Below, in pieces: positions 34,477-43,500 of a DNA stretch of 64,000 nt. The stretch's first letter is position 1. Each line of letters begins with the position of its first letter. Origin of the DNA: Chrysaora quinquecirrha (lineage: Eukaryota > Cnidaria > Scyphozoa > Semaeostomeae > Pelagiidae); the NCBI GenBank assembly GCA_014526335.1, contig JACTAT010000013.1:507690-571689 (forward strand). Direction: 5' to 3'. The notes under the pieces are model-generated. The model searched no databases. It was not told the origin of the DNA and worked only from the letters and a program-made list of their open reading frames with translations. The position numbers were made by a program, and so were the translations under genes.

Positions 34477-35071
34477 ATGAGACCTATTCTATTGGTGTCA
34501 TTTGTTCTGATCGGTCTGTTCTTGTTCGTTGCTGCAAAGCATGAAGGTACAGGAATTTCTTACGTCTTTAATATACGTAGAATGAAGGCTATTAGCAGTG
34601 TTGATACTGTTGTTTAAGTGTTATCACTAAAGAGATGGCAGCCCTGAATTCCTTGCCTCTACACGGGCTGGCGAGCAGGTAGTTTGATCTTGATAATTAG
34701 TCATAAAACTGAAATCTTGAAGACTGAGACCGAAGCTTGGTGTTCACAAAAAACCAGTTCGATGATTGCTTGCCACCAATTGCTCGAATCTTTGTTCATC
34801 CTCGTTCAAAGAATTTTAGCTTTATTTTCATAAATTGCTCTTTTTAAATGTTTCTTTTTATTCAGATACTCAAAAGGACGAGCCAAGCGAACTACAAGAC
34901 GAAGTGAACGTAGATGTCGGGAAAAACGAACAGTCGGAAGAGGAACCTGACGACGACGAATCAGCAGTCGAAGAACCGAACGAAGTTTCGGAGAAGGACG
35001 AGAATGATATTACGGAAACGGACCAAAATAGTCCTGTCAACCGTCGCAGATACTACCGCCGCAGATACTAG
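34477..35071 (+). CDS. Secreted acidic-pro/basic-tail peptide, short paralogue
   Basis: Noncoding exon ending at 34314 (gtaagt), exon 34455-34546 with ATG at 34477, and exon 34866-35071; splice sites gtacag and ttcag join in phase 1. The 91-residue product has a signal peptide (MRPILLVSFVLIGLFLFVAA), about 60 residues rich in Asp/Glu, then RRRYYRRRY at the C-terminus. An acidic pro-region ahead of a cationic tail is the layout of Hydra arminin antimicrobial preproteins (established for arminins; similarity here is in layout, not sequence). Function unknown: antimicrobial, matrix or nucleic-acid/mineral binding are all possible. Tandem with the longer paralogue at 37412-38146, which differs mainly by tail length. 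Confidence 0.85.
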
Positions 35072-35212
35072 ACGTGGTTAAACAAGACGTTTCATTACTT
35101 AGAATGTTTTGTCTGCTTTAATTTCGAAATTTTGCATAAAATTTGTTATTTATCAGTTTAGCTGACTTGAATCATTGTATTTTATTGTGCAATATCTTTT
35201 TGTGCAATGAAG

Positions 35213-35445
35213 ACTCAACCAGGTTGGCCTGGCCAAGTGATCAAACATTGTTGGTCAAATATTTGAGATTTGCTTTACATGTTATGTTTGGCGGTTTGTC
35301 AACGTCACAAAACATTGCTTAACAAACGAAAATAAGTTAAACCTGTTGTGCGAAATTTTTTAAATAGTTCAAAAACATTTTTTACTTGACGCAAGCTAAA
35401 ATGTTTGACAGGCAATGTTTTGCAACATGGCCAAACGAGAGCCTA
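35213..35445. mobile_element. MITE-like repeat downstream of gene 1
   Basis: Begins ggttggcctggccaagtgat followed by caaacattg and ends aacatggccaaacgag, with internal tgtttggcggtttg. Same family as 47637-47770 and parts of 15113-15215 and 57970-58300. A truncated copy follows gene 2 at 38287-38435. Confidence 0.6.
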
Positions 35446-35449
35446 CAAC

Positions 35450-36350
35450 TGTTTCGTTCAAAAGCTGGCAGCTTGGAACAGTCATAAAAATGTTTAAAGC
35501 ATGACTTGTGACCTTTTAGATCAGAGAGAAAATGTTTTCGACCAATCAGAGAGTTTGTTTACATTTTGCATATATGCCAAGAGATTGAGCTGAATTAGGC
35601 AAGACTACACTGGAGCAAGAATCAAATGTACTAAATTTGTATTATATTTCCTTTCCAAGAAATTTGTGAAGCAGCTGAGGACGATGCAACACTTAAAAAC
35701 CTACATAGGCCTAAGCAGTTTCATATTCACAATTTTGAAAGCCAATTTCTCCGCAGCTTGCTACACATTTTTCTCAAACCTCTTTGAAGACAGAGAAAAA
35801 CAAATAACCGCAGACGGCGGAAAGTAAAAACGTATTTACCAAAGAATAAAAAATCTTGGTGCAAGTAGTGAGGAATAGAAGAGGTATTGTATTCTCCCTA
35901 TTTATTCTCTTCCTAATGTTCAGTTTTTTATGATCTCACGCGCTTCATACCTGGCGAAGACGAAGCAGTCTCCCTGGTTAATGCGCAGAATCTAAACTCA
36001 CAGTTGCCTTTCAACAAATTCTGGTTCTTTTATTGATTCTTTGTTGAACGCATGGCATTGCTTGCTTAATTTGATCTTTATGTAAACGTGTGTGTAAACG
36101 AAATAAAGAGTAGTGGATATTCTTCTTTTTGTTCACATCAACTATTTTTCACTTGTAAGCTTGTTAAAAATGCACAACTTTCAAAGTACAGAAACAAGAG
36201 AGATTTGGAATATCTTTATATCAGTCACTTTTTGTTTGTTTGATTTCACCAGAATAAAATTACCCCAAGTCGAGCGGGAACAACAGGCTTCTTAGAATTT
36301 GCCTTTAGTTTGAATATTCCAGACCATTCCTCAAAGGCATAGGTATTGAT
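35450..36350. other. Gene-free spacer between the peptide gene units
   Basis: AT-rich, with no coding evidence, no splice-linked exon and no clear repeat. It ends where homology to the upstream part of unit 1 resumes near 36360. Confidence 0.4.
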
Positions 36351-36531
36351 TGCACTTTCTCCTAAAAAGAATGCGAGCTTTAGAGAAAATTTAGCCTTGG
36401 AAGATGAGGAAGCTTTGTCTAAGCAAAAAGAAACAAGAATGGTTTTGGAAAGTCTGCATTTTAATAGTGTTCTTTGTTCATCTCATTTCCATTCGGATGA
36501 AAGGACTAAAAATCAGAAAAGAAAGCGAGAC

Positions 36532-37029
36532 CCCGGGGGGGGGGGAGGGGTACTTCAATGTGTCCATGATCAGACGTGAATCTGGACTTTGACAAAAGGA
36601 CCCATTTGTATGATAGGATTTTCAAGGATTTCTGACCCATTTTCATGAAAATCGGGAAATTTCAGGCCCTTGTGTATGAATTTGGTTGATTTTAAAACCC
36701 TTTTACAGTGCTAGGATTCATGAAAGGTCTCGCAAAATCGAATCTGACGGCGATTCTTTGCAATCAATGTGACTGAGCTCTGTTGTTGCTGCTAATTCAT
36801 CGTTTGGAAAGCAAAAAACAAAGTAGAAAGGTAGTCAGCCTGTCAGCCACTTTGCGGTAAATCATAATGGGACCTTTTGGTAAGAAAATTCTAAAATACC
36901 AACCCATCAACCAGAATCGAGCAGAATATCAGACCCATGTGTAGAGAAATTCAGTCGAAAAAACCCATCCATATGAGCGGCACGTCTGGTATGTCTACAT
37001 ATTGAAGTACCCCCCCCCCCCCCCCCGGG
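36532..37029. mobile_element. 498 bp nonautonomous element with G/C-run termini and 8-bp target duplication
   Basis: Ends are cccggggggggggg..aggggtacttcaatgtg and its inverted counterpart tattgaagtacccc.. then a C run and ggg. It is flanked by direct repeats agcgagac (36524-36531 and 37030-37037). The paralogous unit 1 has the uninterrupted site (agcgagattcgcg, near 34097), confirming insertion. An 8-bp duplication suggests hAT-type transposition. No ORF. Confidence 0.85.
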
Positions 37030-37168
37030 AGCGAGACACGCAAAGCATGCGTTTCACCCAGCCAAATTACTATGTTTGCAATGTGGTGCCCAAATATTTT
37101 TGCTCGTCCACTCCCAAGCTAATTCTATCCATTCAACATCGCAGAATTCTATACAAAACTAAACTGGG

Positions 37169-37176
37169 TATAAATA
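37169..37176 (+). promoter_or_regulatory. TATA box of Arg/Tyr peptide gene 2
   Basis: The same gggtataaataggagcgtc block as gene 1, about 30 bases before the 5' noncoding exon (donor gtaagt at 37250). Confidence 0.7.
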
Positions 37177-37411
37177 GGAGCGTCATCTCTTTCCAAACAG
37201 TCAGATGTTGAGCAGACTGGATGGTCATCGGTTTCTAAGCTGAGCGAAGGTAAGTGAACTTTAGTTACTCCGAATTTCTTATTTACTATTTGGTAATCTG
37301 TTGTGCTGTGTTGCTTGCCTGTCAAGATACCTGATTTAATGAATTTGTACTTCTAGAAATTTCATAGAACTGTCTCTTATCCCTTTTAGTCGTTCCACAA
37401 ACGCTACAAAA

Positions 37412-38146
37412 ATGAGAACTATTCTATTGGTGTCATTTGTTCTGATCGGTCTGTTCTTGTTCGTTGCAGCAAAGCAAGAAGGTACAGGAATTTCTAACGT
37501 CTTTAATATATATGTAGAATGAAGGCTATTAGCAGTGTTAATATTGTTGTTAAAGTGTTATTACTAAAGAGATGGCAGCTCTGAATTCCTTGCCTCTAAA
37601 CGGGCTGGCGAGCTGGTAGTTTGATTTTGATAATTAGTCCAAAATCTGAAATCTTGAAGGTTCAGACCGAAGCTTGGTATTCACAAAAAAACCAGTTCGA
37701 TGATTGCTTGCCACCAATTGCTCGAATCGTTACTCATCCTCGTTCAAAGAATTTTAGCGTTATTTTCATAAATTGCTCTTTTTAAATGCTTTTTTTTTAA
37801 TTCAGATACTCAAAAGGACGAGCCAAGCGAACTACAAGACGAAGTCAGCGTAGATGTCGGGAAAAACGAACAGTCGGAAGAGGAACCTGATGACGATGAA
37901 TCAGCAGACGAAGACCCGTACGAAGTGTCGGAGCAGGCCGAGAATGATATCACAGAAACGGACCAAAACAGTCCTGCCCACCGTCGCAGATACTACCGTC
38001 GCAGATATTCCCGTCGCAGATTCTATCGACGCAGATTCTACCGTCGTAGATACTACCGCCGAAGATTCTACCGTCGCAGTAACTATCGCCGCAGATCCTA
38101 TCGTCGCAGATACTACCGTCGCAGATACTACCGTCGCAGATACTAG
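37412..38146 (+). CDS. Secreted Arg/Tyr pentapeptide-repeat protein, long paralogue
   Basis: Exons 37390-37481 (ATG at 37412) and 37806-38146, joined in phase 1, give 136 residues. Signal peptide MRTILLVSFVLIGLFLFVAA; then a 59-residue pro-region with 24 Asp/Glu and 2 Lys; then a 54-residue tail of 11 pentapeptides, consensus RRR-(Y/F)-Y, with 32 Arg. Variants RRRYS, RRSNY and RRRSY occur in the array. The DNA unit is 15 bases (cgtcgcagatactac) with synonymous third-base differences, so the repeat is kept at protein level. No cysteine. Role unknown; an acidic pro-domain that neutralises a toxic or sticky cationic tail is the natural reading (inference). Confidence 0.88.
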
Positions 38147-38286
38147 ACGTGGTTAAACAAGACGTTTCATTACTAAGAATGTTTTGTCTGCTTTAATTTC
38201 TAAATTAAGCATAAAATTTGTTATTCATTCAGTTAGCTGACTTGAATCACTCTATTTTTTGTCCAACATCTTTTTGTGCAATCAAG

Positions 38287-38435
38287 ACTCAACCAGGTTG
38301 GCCTGGTCAAGCGAACAAGCATTGTTGGTCAAATATTTGAGATTTGCTTTACATGTAATGTTTGGCGGTTTGGCAACATCAAAACATTGCTTGACAAGCA
38401 AAAATAAGTTAAACCTGTTGTGCGCTATTTTTGAA
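38287..38435. mobile_element. Truncated MITE-like repeat downstream of gene 2
   Basis: Matches the first two thirds of 35213-35445 (ggttggcctggtcaagcgaa .. aacctgttgtgcg) and then breaks off at the third gene fragment. Confidence 0.6.
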
Positions 38436-38443
38436 ATAGATTA

Positions 38444-38494
38444 TACCGTCGCAGATTCTACCGCCGCAGATTCTACCGTCGCAGATACGGATAA
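38444..38494 (+). pseudogene. Truncated third Arg/Tyr repeat gene copy
   Basis: Reads Y-RRRFY-RRRFY-RRRYG-stop in one frame, then a 3' UTR-like segment with AATAAA at 38591-38596 that weakly resembles the 3' UTR of genes 1 and 2. It is joined at 38435/38436 to the middle of the MITE-like repeat. No signal peptide or acidic region precedes it. It could also be an alternative 3' exon, since aaatag sits just before it, but this is less likely. Confidence 0.65.
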
Positions 38495-39377
38495 AGGCTT
38501 AGCTACAGCTGGATAATGGAACGGTCATAGACGTGTATAACCAAAGACGTGTATAAACGAAGACAGTGCTACAGTCTGCTTCATTTTCCAAATAAAACTT
38601 GTGCTTCATATAGTTAGTTCCACTTGTTGTGTTTTGTTCCAATATCATTCTGCGCAATTGCTGTTTAGAATTCTTTGTTTAAGTACTCGCTTTCTGGAAA
38701 TCATAAACAATCGAAAGCAATTATTTATGTTTTTCTATTCAGTTTTAATTTGCTCTTATGTTCAGAAAGCCAGATATTGCATGTCTTGAACGAATAAACA
38801 TTAACTGCCGAAAGTCATGATGATTTAAAAATAAGAGATCTTATTTGCAAGTGAGAATTGCGCATTAGTTTGACTCCAGAAGGGGGGACTCTGTTCATAA
38901 AAGAATTCTTCCTCCCAGACAAACATGGCATGTAAATGTCTGAAAACAAACAATTCAAGTGTTAAAAAAGGAAATGCAAGAGCACCCGATACCTACTTCC
39001 TCTGTAGCCCTAAACACAACATCCCTTTCCCGAATAGCCCTGAAAGTCCTTCATCCTTTTTCCCAGATATCCCGAAACATTTGTTCCATCACCTCATGTA
39101 AAGAAGAAAAAGCGAAATCTCCCAGCTGCAACATGATATTCCTATTGTTTCCATTTTTCTAATGAGAAGCTCCTCGTGGCAGGCACTTGACGACGCGGAA
39201 ACAGCATTCTTGTCAAAAATTCAGTACTAACGTTGACACAAAATGCCTCGAGCGATCCGCGTAGGTATTTAATCAAGCGCGACAAACCCTCGCATTTATC
39301 ACCATGACCCAGCCTATTTGCCTCAATGAATATTACTTACGTAACGAAATGGGACTAGATCATTAGGGTTCTACCTA

Positions 39378-39768
39378 CACGCTTTTTTTCTACAAGGAAC
39401 CACTTTATAAGGAACCTACATGTAGAAGGCCCGAAAATTTAAAGAACTTATACTACTAGAGAGAAAATAACTAAAGAACTTTTTATTGCTGAATAGTTTT
39501 ATCACTGCAAATAATCAAGAATTAGAAAGCCGGTTCCATTCATTTGCAGTCGAAAACCACATAAATTGTACGTTAAGCATGTATCCAATGTTTCCTTGAG
39601 TATTCTCGAGCTCTGCTTACATGCACGTGTCTCTCTTTTATTGTATGTGCAGTTAAAATTAAGGAACTATTAAGGAACTTTGGAACTACAATTGCCTCAA
39701 AAGAGGTCCAAAAATAAGGAACTTTAGGAACTAGGCCTTGAGGTAGGTTCCTTATAAAAAAAAGCGTG
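39378..39768. mobile_element. TA-flanked MITE, word AGTTCCTTA (M4)
   Basis: Reverse-oriented sister of 15222-15627. Ends cacgctttttttctacaagg and ccttataaaaaaaagcgtg; left flank TA (39376-39377), right flank mutated to CA. Internal word GTTCCTTA/TAAGGAAC repeated. Confidence 0.83.
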
Positions 39769-39861
39769 CATAAGTTTCCAATTTAAGGTTTTCACAACAA
39801 AGGCAATATTGGGGCGGCGGCGTAAGAACGTCGAAGGTTCTGTATTGTCATGGTCTAAACC

Positions 39862-39920
39862 AACTTGCTTGAGGTTTCAAGAGCTAAGCAAGGTCGATGT
39901 TCGAGCCCCAACCATGGTAG
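39862..39920 (+). repeat. Possible tRNA-like (SINE) fragment
   Basis: The stretch agctaagcaaggtcgatgttcgagcccc resembles a tRNA T-arm/B box (gttcgagcc). No complete cloverleaf was found. Confidence 0.25.
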
Positions 39921-39929
39921 CGTCACAGC

Positions 39930-41850
39930 CAAGGTCTCGTATAAGTTCAGCTCTGTAGCTACTACGTCTGAGATCCTAGCCGCTGGCGCTGAACCAAACT
40001 GCCATTTCACCATCACCTTCAATTGCTCTGCGCAGGCAATTTATACATCTACACATTGATCATAAGTTCTGCATTTTGAAATGGAAAAGTTTGAATTTTG
40101 CTAAACTCCATTTTTGACTCAACAAGCAATTTGAAACATCATTGAACTCTTGCATTCGCTTGCACTGCAGTAAAGTTGGACAAGTAGTCCTATTCACCCC
40201 TGGGGAAGAGACGAGGTTGATGATATCTGAACTGGACAGTAAAACTTCAGATTGAGGACGATCGGCAATGGAATATTTGAAGGACACAATAAGAAGTAGA
40301 AAAATAAAATAAACGGAACATTTTTTATCATAATATATCTAACTTGATTAGAAAGAGAATTTTGCTGATATAATTAAAAATCATCTTGAAATAACTAACA
40401 TTACAATGTCTTACAACGTAAGATGTCCTGTTATTCCCCGATCATTGCTGCATCCAGAATTGATTGCTCTCAAAGTTCAAAATGAAGCTCACTAAATCAA
40501 GACCGATAAACCAGAGTGAAGTGACCATCCATTTTTTACCATATGTCAGCCTCGTTATAAAATTAAGCTTGTCAGCCTCGTTATTATACTAAGCTTAAAA
40601 GTTAAAAGGCAACTTCTAAATCTAATTTTATTAACTAAATTGTGGTTTTTGACTACAAAGTATCTAGAAATACCTCAATACTCATGAAAGAACATGCTGA
40701 CTCCCAAAATCTTTGCAGAAGACTGGAGCTCTGAGGATAAAATACATGACAAAATGAATATATTGATTACATTGCAATTAATTTATATGGAACTATCCAG
40801 CATTTGTTTATTGAAACTATATTAGGATAGCGTACAGAATACATTAAGTAGCCTATTTTAACGTGTATGCAGTCATAATCGGTATATTAATACACAATTG
40901 CTATGAATACCAAAAAACACTGCTTAAGATTTCTACAGCATCAAGACTTTAAAGTGTGTTACAAGAGGGGAGCAAATTTTGATCGAAGCCAATCAGTAAA
41001 GACCCGGAAGGATGATAAACACTAAGAGTTTTGGTCGCATTGCTTAAAATTTTAACAATATCCCCGCCATTCATAACAATTTTGCAATATTGTATATTTC
41101 TACTTTATTCAAGGAATTGATAAAAAAATATTAGCTTCTATACCTAAATCGATATTGGGGAACTATCGTTCAGTAACAGAAATCTCACTCCGGCAACTTT
41201 ATATGGATTTGTGGATTTAAGAACGCAAAAACAGCAAAAGACTGGAAATTGGAACGAAATGTTGTTGAAAACCTTATTATCTACTATAGTTTATGTTATC
41301 GTTTGTATACCGCGTGCTGTGGTGTCTTAATTTTAATCTAACTAGTACTAATATGTGGTTTAAGCATCGAAGCGAGGCCCAAGCGAGGTTGGAGTACGAG
41401 CAATAACCATGGAAACGTTGAAGCCAGGGTCGATGACTCCCTAGTTAGTTTATCTACTTTTGGGATCCAATCAGCAATATAACTTGTAAATAAAACGAAA
41501 TATATTCACTGCTTTAACGAAATTACACACATGCATGTGACATTTGGAAGATAAAATTTTCTGGTTGAGTCGAATTCCAGTTTTTTGACATTTCTATCAT
41601 TACCCACGATAGCAGTGAATTCATGTCCGTACGGAAAAAACACTACAGCAGCAAAACTCAACCAAAAAATTACCTGTGCTGGATAGCTCCATTATTTAAT
41701 TTTAATTTAAATCTAAAATTACTCTATGTAAATAACTACATCGTTAAAGACCGAACTCGGAATGGCATACACACAGTAAAAAAATACCGGTAACTAACCG
41801 CTATACTTAGCTATACTGTGTAAAGCAAAGAGGTGATAACATTTAACATC
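39930..41850. other. Gene-free AT-rich stretch
   Basis: No ORF, exon with linked splice sites, or recognisable element. A short direct repeat (gtcagcctcgttataa / gtcagcctcgttattata) occurs at about 40545-40590. Confidence 0.4.
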
Positions 41851-41859
41851 CAACGCACT

Positions 41860-43400
41860 GAAATCTTTGAGTAAAAAATGAAGTTCGATGTCGTTTATCT
41901 CCGGAAACAGTAGCTCAAACAGTAACCCTAAAATACTTTCTTATGCCTAGCGGGGTGAATAGAAGCTTTAGTATATGAATAGCAGTGGCTTAAGCTCGCC
42001 ACCTTGTGGTACACAACAATGTATGAATGGAGTTTAGGGTAAACAAACAAGTCCCTTAATATACTGAAAGGTGCATTATGCTAATATATTTAGAGGCGTT
42101 TTACAACGCACAGTAGATTTGCACACAATCTTCCGAAACTGAAAAGCAGTGGGGTTAGTTCACAACCTTGTGGTAGAAAAAAGCGTTAACAAACAACGCA
42201 AAAAATCTTCTAGCGATTGAAGATTTATTATTTTAAATTAAAGATAACGTTTTAATGCGCAGTAGTATGCCGTAAACTTTCGTAAATTAATAGCAACGGT
42301 GTTAGTTTACAAACTTAGGTGGTGCAAAATTTGTGAACACAACATACCCTGCTAGTAATAAACAAGTTCTGTCACGGCAGAAGATGCATTTTAAACAACT
42401 CATTAGCGTTAAGACGTTTTTCACTTGTGATACACGAGTATGTGTGCATCTAATTAGCATGCAATAAACTACGTAGCCCCTTAAAAGATGAATTACTCTA
42501 ATACAAAGTATTACAGAAGTTTATAATGGGCAATAGTAGGGGTAATAAACAATAATGATTAAATAGCATTGGCCTTAGCTCACAACCTTGTGGTACACGA
42601 AAATTTCTTAATAAAATAAAGAGGGTTCTAAAAAAAAGCTCCTTGAAAGATGAAATTTGTTCATATAAACATTAGTGGGCGTTTTAACCATGTTTTAACG
42701 AATAGATGCCTAAGCAATAAACTTCAGAAAATAAACAGCAGTAGCCTAAGCTCACAAACTTGTGGTACAGAAAAATACCTGAATAGAAAATAACGGGCTC
42801 CAAAAAGCTTCGTTACACTTTTTTTAATAAGCAACTTGACTTTCGTTCAGCCCTCAAAGTTGCTTAAATTTTAAGCATTGCAGCTCTCAAAGTTGCTTGA
42901 AAGTTGCTTAACATTTTTTTTGTACCTAACAACCACCCCTTACTTCGCGGCTCAAAATCATCAACTGTTAGGCCTACGACACAACTTTTGGGAGACAGTA
43001 CATGTAAAAACGTTAGCTAACGAACTTCAACATACAAAGCCTAAGAACGAACAATTTCATAACTACAAGAAAGAGTATATAAGCTTGGTTTTTTGACTTC
43101 TTAGTTGCTTACAGTAATTAAACTGAGCCCTCAAGTTGCTTAAAGTTAAGGTCAGTTCAGCCCTAGTTGCTTATTGAGCGGTTGCTTATTTAAAAAAAAG
43201 TGTACTAATAAAAGATGAAATATGCTAATGCAAACATTCAAGGGTATTTGAACAAAGAGTTGGCAATAAACTGTCGTAAAAAAAACACCTTCGATTAAGC
43301 TCATAGATTCAAAGTACACGAATATTTCTGGGTAGACCTAACATGACATAAACAAACAAGGCGTTTTCAAAATGAACGATGCATTTGTTTAATAAAAACA
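41860..43400. repeat. Degenerate tandem satellite, ~150-base unit
   Basis: A core related to cttaagctcacaaccttgtg followed by gtacacgaaaat recurs near 41990, 42145, 42290, 42421, 42566, 42733 and 43282, about 135-170 bases apart once the MITE at 42816-43202 is removed. Between cores, the words aataaact, gggcgtttta and atgctaata recur. Confidence 0.65.
42816..43202. mobile_element. TA-flanked MITE, word AGTTGCTTA (M5)
   Basis: Ends cactttttttaataagcaac and gttgcttatttaaaaaaaagtg, with TA on both sides (42814-42815, 43203-43204). The internal word is AGTTGCTTA, repeated about seven times. It interrupts the ~150-base satellite. Confidence 0.83.
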
Positions 43401-43500
43401 CAAAACTTGTAGTAGATGAGCTTTTTTAACCGAATGCAGAATGCTATAATTTGACAAAGAGAAAGAACTAGTGGGTTCGCTAAACACCAAAATCGGTATG

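Larger units (their letters stand above)
33930..35445. repeat. Duplicated unit carrying Arg/Tyr peptide gene 1
   Basis: Colinear with 36360-38435: shared upstream sequence (aaatttagc, aaacaagaatggtttgg), promoter, all three exons, introns and a 3' repeat element. Copy 2 additionally holds a 498 bp insertion (36532-37029). Confidence 0.82.
36360..38435. repeat. Duplicated unit carrying Arg/Tyr peptide gene 2
   Basis: Second copy of the unit at 33930-35445, interrupted by the 36532-37029 insertion. Homology to unit 1 stops abruptly at 38435 inside the 3' MITE-like repeat, where sequence of a third gene copy begins. Confidence 0.82.

Noticed and set aside
37854..38156. Alternative-frame ORF with TTVADTTVADT repeats over the pentapeptide tail
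   Set aside because: A frame shadow of the 15-base repeat; it lacks a signal peptide or upstream exon in phase, whereas the Arg/Tyr frame has both.
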